From Streptomyces sp. R28 (GTDB lineage: Bacteria > Actinomycetota > Actinomycetes > Streptomycetales > Streptomycetaceae), in NCBI RefSeq assembly GCF_041052385.1, contig NZ_CP163439.1:2593001-2657000 (forward strand): DNA of 64,000 nucleotides, given 5' to 3'. Below are positions 43,381-52,544 of the stretch, piece by piece. Numbering within the stretch: position 1 is the first letter of the stretch; every line of letters starts with the position of its first letter. The notes beneath the pieces were generated by a model that was given only the letters and a program-made list of their open reading frames with translations, ran no database searches and had not been told where the DNA came from. Made by a program: the position numbers and the translations under genes.

Positions 43381-44919
43381 TTGCCACCCTTCAACGTCAC
43401 TGAAGCGAATCCGCTTCGTGACGCCGCCGACCGACGGCTCCCGCGTATCGCGGGGCCGTCGGGCCTGGTGATCTTCGGCGTTACGGGCGATTTGTCACGT
43501 AAAAAGCTGATGCCCGCCGTGTACGACCTCGCCAACCGGGGTCTGCTGCCGCCGGGCTTCTCGCTGGTCGGCTTCGCCCGCCGCGAGTGGGCCCACGAGG
43601 ACTTCGCACAGGAGGTCCACGACGCGGTCAAGGAGCACGCCCGGACCCCCTTCCGCGAGGAGGTCTGGCAGCAGCTCATCCAGGGCATGCGCTTCGTGCA
43701 GGGCACCTTCGACGACGACGACGCCTTCGAGCGGCTGCGCGGCACCATCGAGGAGCTGGACAAGGCACAGGGCACGGGCGGCAACTTCGCCTTCTACCTG
43801 TCGGTGCCGCCGCGCTCCTTCCCGGTGGTCATCCAGCAGCTCAAGAAGCACGGCCTGGCCGACCAGACGGGCGGCTCCTGGCGCCGCGCGGTCATCGAGA
43901 AGCCCTTCGGCCACGACCTGAAGTCCGCCGAGCAGCTCAACAAGGTCGTCCACGAGGTCTTCGCCCCGGACCAGGTCTTCCGCATCGACCACTACCTGGG
44001 CAAGGAGACCGTCCAGAACATCCTGGCGCTGCGGTTCGCCAACACGATGTTCGAGCCGATCTGGAACCGGTCCTTCGTGGACCACGTGCAGATCACCATG
44101 GCCGAGGACATCGGCATCGGCGGCCGCGCCGGCTACTACGACGGCATCGGCGCCGCCCGTGACGTCATCCAGAACCACCTCCTGCAGCTGATGGCCCTGA
44201 CGGCCATGGAGGAGCCCGCCTCCTTCGACGCGGACGCGCTGGCCGCGGAGAAGACCAAGGTGCTCGGTGCCGTACGGCTGCCGAAGGACCTGGGCCGGGA
44301 CACCGTGTTCGCGCAGTACGCGGCCGGCTGGCAGGGCGGCGAGAAGGCGGTCGGGTACCTCCAGGAGGAGGGCACCGACCCCAAGTCGAAGACCGACACG
44401 TACGCCGCCATCAAGCTGGGGATCGACAACCGCCGCTGGGCGGGCGTCCCCTTCTATCTCCGCACCGGCAAGCGCCTCGGCCGCCGTGTCACCGAGATCG
44501 CGGTGGTCTTCCAGCGGGCCCCGCACTCGCCCTTCGACACGACGGCCACCGAGGAGCTGGGCCAGAACGCGATCGTGATCCGCGTCCAGCCGGACGAGGG
44601 CGTCACGGTCCGCTTCGGCTCGAAGGTGCCGGGCACGTCGATGGAGATCCGGGACGTGTCGATGGACTTCGCGTACGGCGAGTCCTTCACGGAGTCCTCG
44701 CCCGAGGCGTACGAGCGGCTGATCCTCGACGTCCTCCTCGGCGACTCGAACCTCTTCCCACGCACCGAGGAGGTCGAGCTGTCCTGGAAGATCCTCGACC
44801 CGATCGAGGAGTACTGGGACACCCACGGCAGGCCCGCCCAGTACCCGTCCGGTACCTGGGGCCCCGTCGAGGCGGACGAAATGCTCGAGCGAGACGGACG
44901 GAGCTGGCGCCGGCCATGA
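43381..44919 (+). CDS. zwf: Glucose-6-phosphate 1-dehydrogenase
   Basis: 512 residues from TTG 43381, supported by GGAGGG 8 nt upstream that overlaps the transaldolase end. Coenzyme site [13 protein letters not shown] (about 31-43) and substrate site [13 protein letters not shown] (about 201-213). First NADPH-making step of the oxidative pentose pathway. ATGA overlap with opcA. Confidence 0.97.
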   Translation: MPPFNVTEANPLRDAADRRLPRIAGPSGLVIFGVTGDLSRKKLMPAVYDLANRGLLPPGFSLVGFARREWAHEDFAQEVHDAVKEHARTPFREEVWQQLIQGMRFVQGTFDDDDAFERLRGTIEELDKAQGTGGNFAFYLSVPPRSFPVVIQQLKKHGLADQTGGSWRRAVIEKPFGHDLKSAEQLNKVVHEVFAPDQVFRIDHYLGKETVQNILALRFANTMFEPIWNRSFVDHVQITMAEDIGIGGRAGYYDGIGAARDVIQNHLLQLMALTAMEEPASFDADALAAEKTKVLGAVRLPKDLGRDTVFAQYAAGWQGGEKAVGYLQEEGTDPKSKTDTYAAIKLGIDNRRWAGVPFYLRTGKRLGRRVTEIAVVFQRAPHSPFDTTATEELGQNAIVIRVQPDEGVTVRFGSKVPGTSMEIRDVSMDFAYGESFTESSPEAYERLILDVLLGDSNLFPRTEEVELSWKILDPIEEYWDTHGRPAQYPSGTWGPVEADEMLERDGRSWRRP

Positions 44920-46106
44920 AGATAGACCTCACGGACACCACGGCCAGCAAGATCAACAAGGCACTGGTGCAGGGTCGCCGCGCGATCGGCACACCGGCCG
45001 TCGGCATGGTGCTCACGCTGGTCATCGTCACGGACGAGGAGAACGCGTACGACGCCCTGAAGGCCGCGAGCGACGCCGCGCACGAGCATCCCTCGCGCAC
45101 GCTGGTGGTCATCAAGCGCGTCTCGCGCTCGCCGCGCGACCGCACGCAGTCCCGGCTGGACGCCGAGGTGCGGGTGGGCGCCGACGCGGGCAGCGGCGAG
45201 ACGGTGGTGCTGCGGCTGTACGGCGAGGTGTCCGACCATGCCCAGTCCGTCGTCCTTCCGCTGCTGCTGCCGGACGCCCCGGTGGTGGTCTGGTGGCCGG
45301 TGAACGCCCCGCTCGACCCGGCGAACGACCCGCTGGGCGCGCTGGCCCAGCGCCGGGTGACCGACACCTACGCCTCGGAGCAGCCGGTGCGGGAGCTGTC
45401 GTCCCGCGCCGACACCTACACGCCGGGCGACACCGACCTGTCCTGGACCCGGATCACGCCGTGGCGCTCGATGCTCGCGGCGGCTCTGGACCAGGTGGTC
45501 TGCGACGTGAAGGCCGTGGAGGTGGAGGGCGAGGAGTTCAACCCGAGCTGTGAGCTGCTGGCGATGTGGCTCGCGGACCGGCTGGACGTGCCCGTGAAGC
45601 GGTCTCTGTCGTCGGGCCCCGGTCTGACGGCGGTCCGGATGGACACCGACTGCGGCCCGATCGTGCTGGACCGGGCGGACGGCTCCCTGGCGACCCTCTC
45701 CATCCAGGGCCAGCCGGACCGTGCGGTGGCGCTGAAGCGGCGGGAGACGGCCGAGCTGATCGCGGAGGAGCTGCGGCGGCTCGACCCGGACGACACGTAC
45801 GCCTCGGCGCTGCGGTTCGGGGTGGAGCGGCTGAACTCGGTGCCCGCTTCGGCGGTTCGGGGCGCGGAGGCGGCCGAGGCCACGGTGGCCAAGGCCGTGC
45901 AGGCCGTGGCCCTGGCCGAGGCTGCCGTTGCGCGGGCCGAGGAGCCGGATGCGGAGGAGGAGCCCTTGGCCGCGGGGGAGCCTTCGGCCAAAGGGGATTC
46001 ACGGGCCAAAGGAGAATCGGTCGGAGCGCCCGCCGAAATCGCTGCGAAAGCATCCGCGAAGGAAGCGACGGCGCAGGAACCGGTGACGAAGGCGGCGGCG
46101 AAGTGA
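44916..46106 (+). CDS. opcA: Glucose-6-phosphate dehydrogenase assembly protein OpcA
   Basis: 396 residues. The OpcA core ends near residue 305 (ASALRFGVERLNSVPASAVRG split at VER). It is followed by about 90 residues rich in Ala, Glu and Lys, starting with VAKAVQAVALAEAAVARAEE (coiled-coil-like) and ending in low-complexity AKG/AKE repeats, which is longer than usual. OpcA supports activity of Zwf and both genes overlap, as do opcA and pgl. Confidence 0.93.
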   Translation: MKIDLTDTTASKINKALVQGRRAIGTPAVGMVLTLVIVTDEENAYDALKAASDAAHEHPSRTLVVIKRVSRSPRDRTQSRLDAEVRVGADAGSGETVVLRLYGEVSDHAQSVVLPLLLPDAPVVVWWPVNAPLDPANDPLGALAQRRVTDTYASEQPVRELSSRADTYTPGDTDLSWTRITPWRSMLAAALDQVVCDVKAVEVEGEEFNPSCELLAMWLADRLDVPVKRSLSSGPGLTAVRMDTDCGPIVLDRADGSLATLSIQGQPDRAVALKRRETAELIAEELRRLDPDDTYASALRFGVERLNSVPASAVRGAEAAEATVAKAVQAVALAEAAVARAEEPDAEEEPLAAGEPSAKGDSRAKGESVGAPAEIAAKASAKEATAQEPVTKAAAK

Positions 46107-46885
46107 GTACTCCTCAGCTGGTCGTGCACCACGACAAGGAGCTGATGGCGCAGGCCGCGGCGGCCCGGCTGATCACGAAGATCGTGGACGCCCAGGCCTC
46201 CCGGGGCTCGGCGTCCGTGGTCCTCACCGGCGGCCGCAACGGCAACGGCCTGCTGGCCGCCCTCGCGGCCGCCCCCGCCCGGGACGCCATCGACTGGACC
46301 CGGCTGGACCTGTGGTGGGGCGACGAACGGTTCCTCCCCGAGGGCGACCCGGAGCGCAACGTCACGCAGGCCCGCGAGGCCCTGCTGGACGCGGTGCCGC
46401 TGGATCCGAAGCGCGTGCACGCCATGCCCGCCTCGGACGGCCCGTTCGGCACGGACGTGGAGGCGGCGGCCGCCTCGTACGCGGAGGAACTGGCGAGGGC
46501 GGCCGGCCCCGAGAACCACGGCGCGGTTCCCACGTTCGACGTCCTGATGCTGGGCGTGGGCCCCGACACGCACGTGGCCTCCCTGTTCCCGGAACTGCCC
46601 GCGGTACGGGAAACGGAGCGCACGGTCGTCGGCGTCCACGGCGCCCCGAAGCCCCCGCCGACCCGTGTGACCCTCACCCTGCCCGCGATCCGGGCGGCCC
46701 GTGAGGTGTGGCTGCTGGCGGCGGGCGAGGACAAGGCGCAGGCCGCGGCGATCGCCCTGTCGGGTGCGGGTGAGATCCAGGCGCCGGCGGGCGGGGCGTA
46801 CGGGCGTTCGAGGACCCTGTGGTTGCTGGACTCGGCGGGGGCATCGCAGCTGCCGAGGTCGCTGTATCCGCCTGCGTCTGCGTGA
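46103..46885 (+). CDS. pgl: 6-phosphogluconolactonase
   Basis: 260 residues from GTG 46103, overlapping the opcA stop by 4 nt. DevB/SOL family motifs: VVLTGGRNGNGLL, WWGDERFLPEGDPERN (about 72-87) and MLGVGPDTHVASLFP (about 151), where most relatives have D-G-H rather than D-T-H. It hydrolyses the lactone made by Zwf. Last gene of the pentose phosphate run; a paired palindromic repeat follows. Confidence 0.95.
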   Translation: MSTPQLVVHHDKELMAQAAAARLITKIVDAQASRGSASVVLTGGRNGNGLLAALAAAPARDAIDWTRLDLWWGDERFLPEGDPERNVTQAREALLDAVPLDPKRVHAMPASDGPFGTDVEAAAASYAEELARAAGPENHGAVPTFDVLMLGVGPDTHVASLFPELPAVRETERTVVGVHGAPKPPPTRVTLTLPAIRAAREVWLLAAGEDKAQAAAIALSGAGEIQAPAGGAYGRSRTLWLLDSAGASQLPRSLYPPASA

Positions 46886-46904
46886 GAGGGGGGTGCGGCG
46901 GGGG

Positions 46905-47131
46905 ATGGTTTCGCCCCCGCCGCCCCTACCCGTCCCATCCTCAAGGGGCTCCGCCCCTTCAACCCCGCCAGGGGGCTCCGCCCCCTGGACCCCCGCTCCT
47001 CAAACGCCGGAGGGGCTGAATTACTCAGCCCGTCCGGCGTTTGAGGACGAGGCCCGTTCAGGGCCGAAGCGGGGGTCTGGGGGCGCAGCCCCCAGGGACG
47101 GGACGGGTAGGGGCGGCGGGGGCGAGGAACC
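46905..47131. repeat. GC-rich palindromic repeats in head-to-head pair, copy 3
   Basis: The left half (about 46909-47022) is the reverse complement of the copy near 3.1 kb: AAGGGGCTCCGCCCCTT and CAGGGGGCTCCGCCCCCTG hairpins, then CTCCTCAAACGCCGGAGGGG. The right half (about 47023-47131) is a direct variant: GTCCGGCGTTTGAGGACGAG, GGGGGCGCAGCCCCC, then GGGACGGGTAGGGGCGGCGG. It fills the whole gap between convergent pgl and permease genes and can end both transcripts. Confidence 0.8.
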
Positions 47132-47971
47132 CTACTTCACCGACCCCGCCATCACCCCCTGCACGAAGTGCCGCTGGAACGCGAAGAACACGACCACCGG
47201 CACCACCAGCGACACGAACGCCCCCGGCGCCAGCACATCGATGTTGCTGCCGAACTGCCGTATCTGTGACTGGAGTTCAACCGTCAGCGGCTGCGACGCA
47301 CTGTCGGCGAACAGCAACGCCACCAGCATGTCGTTCCACACCCACAGGAACTGGAAGATGGCCAGCGAGGCGATGGCCGGCCGCCCCACCGGCAGCACCA
47401 GCCGGGTGAAGATCCGCCACTCACTGCCGCCGTCCATCCGCGCCGCCTCCAGCATCTCCTTCGGCATCTCGGCGAAGTAGTTGCGCAGCAGGAACACCGC
47501 GAAGGGCAGCCCGTACGCCACGTGGAAGAGGACGACGCCAGGAATCGTGCCGAACAGCCCCAGCTGGCCGAAGAGTTTGGCGACCGGCAGCAGCCCGATC
47601 TGCACGGGCACCACCAGCAGCGCCACGACGACCAGGAAGATCGCCTCCCGCCCGGGGAAGTCCAGCCACGCGAAGGCGTACCCGGCGAGTGCCGCGAGGA
47701 CGACCACCAGCAGGGTCGCCGGCACCGAGATCAGCACGGTGTTCCAGAATGCCTGGGTGATCCCGGCGTTCCCCAGCAGCGTCGAGTAGTTGTCGAAGGA
47801 CAGCTGGCCGGGACTGGTGAACACCGTCCACCAGCCGCCCTTGGCCGTGTCCTCGGCGGACCGCAGCGACGACAGGAACAGGCCGGCCAGCGGCGTCAGC
47901 CACACCAGCCCGATCACCACCAGAAACGCCTGGACCAGTGAGTTGCCCAGGCCGCGCCTGACCGTGTTCAT
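47132..47971 (-). CDS. Sugar ABC transporter permease, MalG type
   Basis: 279 residues, six predicted helices, EAA loop EAARMDGGSEWRIFTRLVLP near residue 180. ATG 47971 overlaps the stop of the partner permease by 4 nt. Together with the binding protein and GH13 enzyme upstream it forms an alpha-glucoside importer; the ATPase must come from elsewhere (MsiK). Confidence 0.93.
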   Translation of the reverse strand: MNTVRRGLGNSLVQAFLVVIGLVWLTPLAGLFLSSLRSAEDTAKGGWWTVFTSPGQLSFDNYSTLLGNAGITQAFWNTVLISVPATLLVVVLAALAGYAFAWLDFPGREAIFLVVVALLVVPVQIGLLPVAKLFGQLGLFGTIPGVVLFHVAYGLPFAVFLLRNYFAEMPKEMLEAARMDGGSEWRIFTRLVLPVGRPAIASLAIFQFLWVWNDMLVALLFADSASQPLTVELQSQIRQFGSNIDVLAPGAFVSLVVPVVVFFAFQRHFVQGVMAGSVK

Positions 47972-49332
47972 CGCTGACTCCCTCGGAAACGGCGGACGTT
48001 GAAGACCATGGCCGGGATGACCAGCAGCAGAAGCAGTACGCCCAGTGCGCTGCCGAGCCCCTGGTTGTTGCCGCCGCCGAACGACACCAGCCACATCTGC
48101 GTCGCGAGCACGGTCGCGTCCTCCTGCACCGGCCCGGGCGCGATGATGTAGACGAGGTCGAAGACCTTCATCACGTTGATCACGAGGGTCACGAAGACCA
48201 CCGTCAGTACCGGTGCCAGCAGCGGCACGGTGATCCGCCGGAAGATCTGCCACTCGTTCGCGCCGTCCATCCGCGCCGCCTCCAGCGAGTCCCGGGGCAG
48301 GGCCGAGAGACCGGCGCCGATCAGGACCATCGCGAAGCCGGTCCAGATCCACAGGTACGCCCCGATGATCGCCGGCGTGACGAGCGTCGGCCCGAGCCAG
48401 GAGATGCCCTCGTAGGGAGCGGCGAAGTTCGAGGCCGGCAGCTTCACCGTGTACGAGCCCTGGTCCAGCCCCTCGAAGCGGAAGGAGCCGTCGGACGCCG
48501 TGGTCGTCGAGGCGACCGCCTTCCCGGCCCGCACCGCCTCGACCTTCATCTCGGGCAGCCCGTTCTCCCGCCGGTCGACCTTGCCCTGTTCCCCTCCCCC
48601 GCCGGGTGTGAAGTCGAGGTACACGACGCCGCGCAGCTCATCGGGGCTCGCCTTCCGCCCCGCCGCCGCGTACGCCGGCTCGGTGCCGCCGGGCAGGTCG
48701 TCGGGGAGCACACCGACCAGGCCCAGCGTCACCGCCTCGCCTGGGGAGACGCCCGCGCTCGTGCGGTACGAACCGTCGGTGCCCTTCGTCAGTCCCTGCC
48801 CGTCGCGCGCCCGGGCCGTCGGGTACGTCGACGTGCCCTGGAAGGCGTCGTGCACGGAGACGGCGGCGGCGTTCAGCACGCCCTTGTCGGGGTCCTCGTC
48901 GTACGCGAGCCGGAAGATGATGCCGGCGGCGAGGAAGGACACGGCCATCGGCATGAACAGCAGCAGCTTGAACGCGGTGGCCCAGCGGACCTTCTCCACC
49001 AGCACGGCCAGGATCAGGCCGAGGCCGGTCAGCAGAGCCGGGGCCACCACCACCCAGATCGTGGTGTTGCGGATGGCCTTGAGGGTGGCCGGGTCGCGGA
49101 ACATCTCCGAGTAGTTCTCGCCGCCCACGAAACGGGTGCCGGAGGCGTCGAAGAAGCTGCGTCCGACGGAGAAGAGGACGGGGTAGACGACCAGGGCACC
49201 GAGCAGGAGCAGCGCGGGGAAGACGAAGAGCAGGGCGATGATCCGGCCGCGCCGCCGGGTGCGCCGGCTGCGCGCCTTGCCGGCGCCCGCGGAGGGCGCC
49301 GGGCTCGTCTCTTTCACGAGGGTGGCGGTCAT
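47968..49332 (-). CDS. Sugar ABC transporter permease, MalF type, with inserted beta-sandwich domain
   Basis: 454 residues, about 140 longer than usual. Helices 1-3 lie before about residue 140 and the rest after about 310, including the EAA loop EAARMDGANEWQIFRRITVP (about 375). The extra segment of about 165 residues lies in the extracellular loop, as the P2 loop of MalF does. Its second half looks like a Cna-B or carboxypeptidase-regulatory-like sandwich: KVEAVRAGKAVASTTTASDG followed by FRFEGLDQGSYTVKLPAS. It may contact the binding protein. It starts 6 nt after the binding-protein stop. Confidence 0.92.
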   Translation of the reverse strand: MTATLVKETSPAPSAGAGKARSRRTRRRGRIIALLFVFPALLLLGALVVYPVLFSVGRSFFDASGTRFVGGENYSEMFRDPATLKAIRNTTIWVVVAPALLTGLGLILAVLVEKVRWATAFKLLLFMPMAVSFLAAGIIFRLAYDEDPDKGVLNAAAVSVHDAFQGTSTYPTARARDGQGLTKGTDGSYRTSAGVSPGEAVTLGLVGVLPDDLPGGTEPAYAAAGRKASPDELRGVVYLDFTPGGGGEQGKVDRRENGLPEMKVEAVRAGKAVASTTTASDGSFRFEGLDQGSYTVKLPASNFAAPYEGISWLGPTLVTPAIIGAYLWIWTGFAMVLIGAGLSALPRDSLEAARMDGANEWQIFRRITVPLLAPVLTVVFVTLVINVMKVFDLVYIIAPGPVQEDATVLATQMWLVSFGGGNNQGLGSALGVLLLLLVIPAMVFNVRRFRGSQR

Positions 49333-49338
49333 GACCGG

Positions 49339-50670
49339 TCAGCCCTGGCCCTCGTACGCCTTGGCCGCCGCGGCCTCCAGCTTCGCCGCGGTCCCCTTCG
49401 GGTCCGACGGGTCGCGCAGGAAGTCCTGCAGGAGCTTCCACTCGCCGGCGCCCTTCGTGCCGCCGAAGGCCGCCGGTGCCTGGTCGGACATGTCGAAGCG
49501 GACCGAACCACCCGCCGCGACAAGGGACTTGGCGGTCGCGCGGGTGACGTCGTCGCCGTAGGAGGCGAGGTCGACGTTCTTGTTCGGGGACAGGAAGCCG
49601 CCCGCCTCGGCCCACACGGCCGCGGCCTCCGGCGTCGCCAGGTACTCCAGCAGCGCCATGCCGGCCTTCTGGTTCTTGCCGTCCTTCAGGACGACGGCCG
49701 CGTCACCGCCGCTGACCACCGGCGCCTTGCCGGCGCCGACCGCCGGGAAGGGGAAGAAGTTCGCGTCCTCGCCGATCGACTTGCCGAACTGGTCCTTGGC
49801 GACACCCGCGACGAAGTCGCCCTCGTAGACCATGCCCGCCTCGGGCTTGGGCCCGAACACCTTCTCCACCGAGCCCGGGAAGTCGGTGTTGAGGGCCCCC
49901 TTCTGGCCGCCCGCGATCAGCTGCTTGTCCTTGAACAGCTTGCCGAGGGTGGAGAGCGCCTCGACCACGGACGCGTCGGTCCACTTCAGCTTGTGCGCGG
50001 CGAGGGCGTCGTACTTCTCGGGTCCGGCCTGGGAGAGGTAGACGTTCTCGAACCAGTCGGTCAGCGTCCAGCCGTCCTGCCCGGCGACCGAGAAGGCGGC
50101 GAGCCCGGAGTCGGAGACGGTGTGGCCGGCCTTGAGCAGGTCGTCGTACGACTTCGGCGGCTCCACGCCCGCCTGGGCGAGGGCGTCGGGGCTGTACCAG
50201 ACGGTCGACTTGTGGGCGGCCTTGAAGTAGAGGCCGTAGAGGGTGCCGTCGACGCTGCCGTAGTCCTTCCACACGGGTGCGAAGTTGGTGTCCACGGACT
50301 GCTGGGTGGTCTTGGACAGCGGCTTCAGCCAGTCGTTCTTCGCGAACTGCTGGAGCACGCCGACCTGCGGGACCATCACGACGTCGGGGGCGTTGCCGCC
50401 CTCGATCTTGCTGCCGACGACGGTGGAGACGTTGTCCCCGGTGGACGTGAACTGGGTCTTGGCGCCGGTCTTCTCGGTGAACGCGTCCAGCACCTTCTGG
50501 AAGTTCTTCTGCTCGGTGCCGGACCAGACACCGGCCACGGTGACCGTCTGGCCGCTGAGCGCCTTGTCACCGCCGCCCGCGGAGACCGGCCCGCCACCGC
50601 AGGCGGTCGCGCCGAGTGCCAGGACGAGAGTGGTGCAGCCGGTGAGCAGGGTCGTACGTCGTCGCATCAT
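49339..50670 (-). CDS. Sugar ABC transporter substrate-binding lipoprotein
   Basis: 443 residues. Lipoprotein signal with lipobox LGATACGG (cysteine near 24). Family 1 solute-binding fold: VAGVWSGTEQKNFQKVLDAF, then PDVVMVPQVG, GLYFKAAHKSTVWY and GEWKLLQDFLRD. Context with a GH13 glucosidase points to an alpha-glucoside such as maltose, isomaltose or trehalose. AAGGGA lies 8 nt before ATG 50670; a second ATG follows directly. Confidence 0.93.
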   Translation of the reverse strand: MMRRRTTLLTGCTTLVLALGATACGGGPVSAGGGDKALSGQTVTVAGVWSGTEQKNFQKVLDAFTEKTGAKTQFTSTGDNVSTVVGSKIEGGNAPDVVMVPQVGVLQQFAKNDWLKPLSKTTQQSVDTNFAPVWKDYGSVDGTLYGLYFKAAHKSTVWYSPDALAQAGVEPPKSYDDLLKAGHTVSDSGLAAFSVAGQDGWTLTDWFENVYLSQAGPEKYDALAAHKLKWTDASVVEALSTLGKLFKDKQLIAGGQKGALNTDFPGSVEKVFGPKPEAGMVYEGDFVAGVAKDQFGKSIGEDANFFPFPAVGAGKAPVVSGGDAAVVLKDGKNQKAGMALLEYLATPEAAAVWAEAGGFLSPNKNVDLASYGDDVTRATAKSLVAAGGSVRFDMSDQAPAAFGGTKGAGEWKLLQDFLRDPSDPKGTAAKLEAAAAKAYEGQG

Positions 50671-50730
50671 CGTTGATGTCCCTTCGGGGGGTTGGGAGTT
50701 GACGGGAGCTCGGGGATCCTGGGGGGGGCT

Positions 50731-52362
50731 TCAGAAGTCGGCGCCGTCGCCGATCCACCACGCGGCCGTCGAGCCGGGCAGCACCCCGGCCGGGCAGGGG
50801 CCGCTGGACAGCAGGGGGGTGCCGGAGACCGGCGCCGGTGTGGGGGCCGTACCGAAGTTGACGGCGCAGACGAGGCCGTCGCCGCGGACGAAGGCCAGGA
50901 CGCCGGGCGGGGTGTCCAGCCAGCGCAGCGCGCCCTCGCCCAACTGGGGCAGCGCGTCCCGCAGTTGCAGGCCGTCGCGGTACAGGTGCCAGAAGGAGCG
51001 GGTGTCGGCGAGGGCGCGGTCGGTGGCGTACTCGGCGAAGTACTCCGGCTGCGGCAGCCACGGCTTGGCGCTCTCGGCGCCGGAGGTGAAGCCGAAGGGC
51101 GAGGCCTGTCCCGACCACGGCAGCGGCACCCGGCAGCCGTCGCGGATGCGGGCCCGGCTGCCGGTGCGGTGGAAGATCGGGTCGGTGAGCACGTCGTCCG
51201 GGAGGTCGACGACCTCGGGCAGACCCAGCTCCTCGCCCTGGTAGATGTACGCGGCACCGGGCAGCGCCAGCATCAGCAGCGCGGCGGCGCGGGCGCGGGC
51301 GGCGCCGAGGCCGCTGCCCTCGGTGGCGGGTTCGCCGTAGCGGGTGACGGTGCGGACCTGGTCGTGGTTGTTCAGAACCCAGGTGACCGTGGAGCCCGTG
51401 CCGGCTATGTCCTGCATGGCCTCGGAGATGACCTTGCGGAAGGCGCCGGCCTCCCAGGGGGCGCTGAGCAGGTCGAAGAAGAATGCCTGGTGGAGTTCGT
51501 CGGAGCGGACGTACTGGGCGTGTTCGCGCGCGGTCGGGACGGACACCTCGCCGACGAGGAGCCGCTCGCGGCCGTCGGCGGCGGTGTACGCCTCGCATAT
51601 GGAACGCCACTGGCGCCACACCTCGTGCACCTCGGGCTGGTTCCAGGCGAGCGGGTTGACCGAGTCGCGGGTGCGGGCGTCGGCCTCCGGGTCGTCCGAG
51701 TCGGGCAGTTCGGGGTGCTTGTAGAGGCCGGCGGCGACGTCGATACGGAAGCCGTCGATGCCCCGGTCCAGCCAGAAGCGGAGCACCCGGTCGAACTCGG
51801 CGCCGATCTCGGGGTTGCGCCAGTTCCAGTCGGGCTGCTCGGGCGCGAACATGTGCAGGTACCACTGGCCGGGCCGGCCGTCCGCCTCGGTCACCCGGCT
51901 CCAGGCCGGGCCGCCGAACATGGAGTGCCAGTTGTTGGGCGGCTCGGACCCGTCGGAGCCGCGGCCGTCGGCGAAGTGGAACCGGGCACGGGCCGCACTG
52001 CCGGGCTCCGCGGCCAGCGCCTCCTCGAACCACGGGTGCTCGCTGGAGCAGTGGTTCGGGACGATGTCGAGCAGCACCTTGATGCCGAGCCGCCGGGCCG
52101 CCGCGACCAGCAGGTCGAACTCGGCGAGGTCACCGAAGAGCGGGTCGACGTCGCAGTAGTCGGCGACGTCATAGCCGTGGTCGTGCTGCGGCGAGGGATA
52201 GAAGGGGCTCAGCCAGATCCCGTCGACCCCGAGCTTCTTCAGATACGGCAGCCCGGCCCGGACCCCGGCGAGATCGCCGACGCCGTCGCCGGTGCTGTCG
52301 AGGAAGCTACGGACGTACACCTGGTAGATCACGGCGTCACGCCACCAAGGGTGCCTGTTCAA
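50731..52362 (-). CDS. Alpha-glucosidase / oligo-1,6-glucosidase (GH13)
   Basis: 543 residues from TTG 52362, chosen because the promoter TTGACA-TAACAT ends at 52404, leaving the ATG at 52401 too close. GH13 regions: WWRDAVIYQVYVRSF start, DIVPNHCS (I), GIDGFRIDVAAG (II, nucleophile D), LLVGEVSV (III, acid/base E) and NNHDQVR (IV). Val after the nucleophile is the residue found in alpha-1,6-specific enzymes, though many alpha-1,4 enzymes of Streptomyces also have it. No signal peptide: it cleaves imported oligosaccharides in the cytoplasm. First gene of the operon. Confidence 0.9.
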   Translation of the reverse strand: MNRHPWWRDAVIYQVYVRSFLDSTGDGVGDLAGVRAGLPYLKKLGVDGIWLSPFYPSPQHDHGYDVADYCDVDPLFGDLAEFDLLVAAARRLGIKVLLDIVPNHCSSEHPWFEEALAAEPGSAARARFHFADGRGSDGSEPPNNWHSMFGGPAWSRVTEADGRPGQWYLHMFAPEQPDWNWRNPEIGAEFDRVLRFWLDRGIDGFRIDVAAGLYKHPELPDSDDPEADARTRDSVNPLAWNQPEVHEVWRQWRSICEAYTAADGRERLLVGEVSVPTAREHAQYVRSDELHQAFFFDLLSAPWEAGAFRKVISEAMQDIAGTGSTVTWVLNNHDQVRTVTRYGEPATEGSGLGAARARAAALLMLALPGAAYIYQGEELGLPEVVDLPDDVLTDPIFHRTGSRARIRDGCRVPLPWSGQASPFGFTSGAESAKPWLPQPEYFAEYATDRALADTRSFWHLYRDGLQLRDALPQLGEGALRWLDTPPGVLAFVRGDGLVCAVNFGTAPTPAPVSGTPLLSSGPCPAGVLPGSTAAWWIGDGADF

Positions 52363-52393
52363 CCCATTGACCTGTCTCTGAGGAGGGCAGCTG

Positions 52394-52434
52394 TTATGCA
52401 TGCATGTTAAGTAGGTGTGTCGCGAGAGTGTCAA
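52394..52434 (-). promoter_or_regulatory. GH13 operon promoter with operator candidate
   Basis: On the minus strand a perfect -35 TTGACA (52434-52429) and -10 TAACAT (52409-52404) are 19 bp apart. The -10 overlaps the palindrome ATGCATGCAT and the element TGTTAAGTA (plus, 52405-52413), which recurs inverted at 52517-52525. The pair may be operators of a sugar-responsive repressor. Confidence 0.6.
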
Positions 52435-52452
52435 TGAACTGGACGTAAGCTA

Positions 52453-52464
52453 CCGACCGGTCGG
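52453..52464. promoter_or_regulatory. Perfect palindrome CCGACCGGTCGG
   Basis: A 12-bp perfect palindrome in the 182-bp gap between the GH13 gene and the orphan binding-protein gene. Sites built on ACCGACCGGTCGG are often TetR-family targets, but no TetR gene is adjacent. Function unassigned. Confidence 0.35.
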
Positions 52465-52544
52465 GGCTTTATATCCGCATTAATCAGCCCATAGCGGCCA
52501 TAGAAGAGACCGGGGCGTTACTTAACAGGTAACTAGGGAGCGAG

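Noticed and set aside
52363-52434. Longer start for the GH13 enzyme at 52434 or ATG 52401
   Set aside because: A consensus TTGACA and TAACAT promoter occupies these bases, so they are probably not translated.
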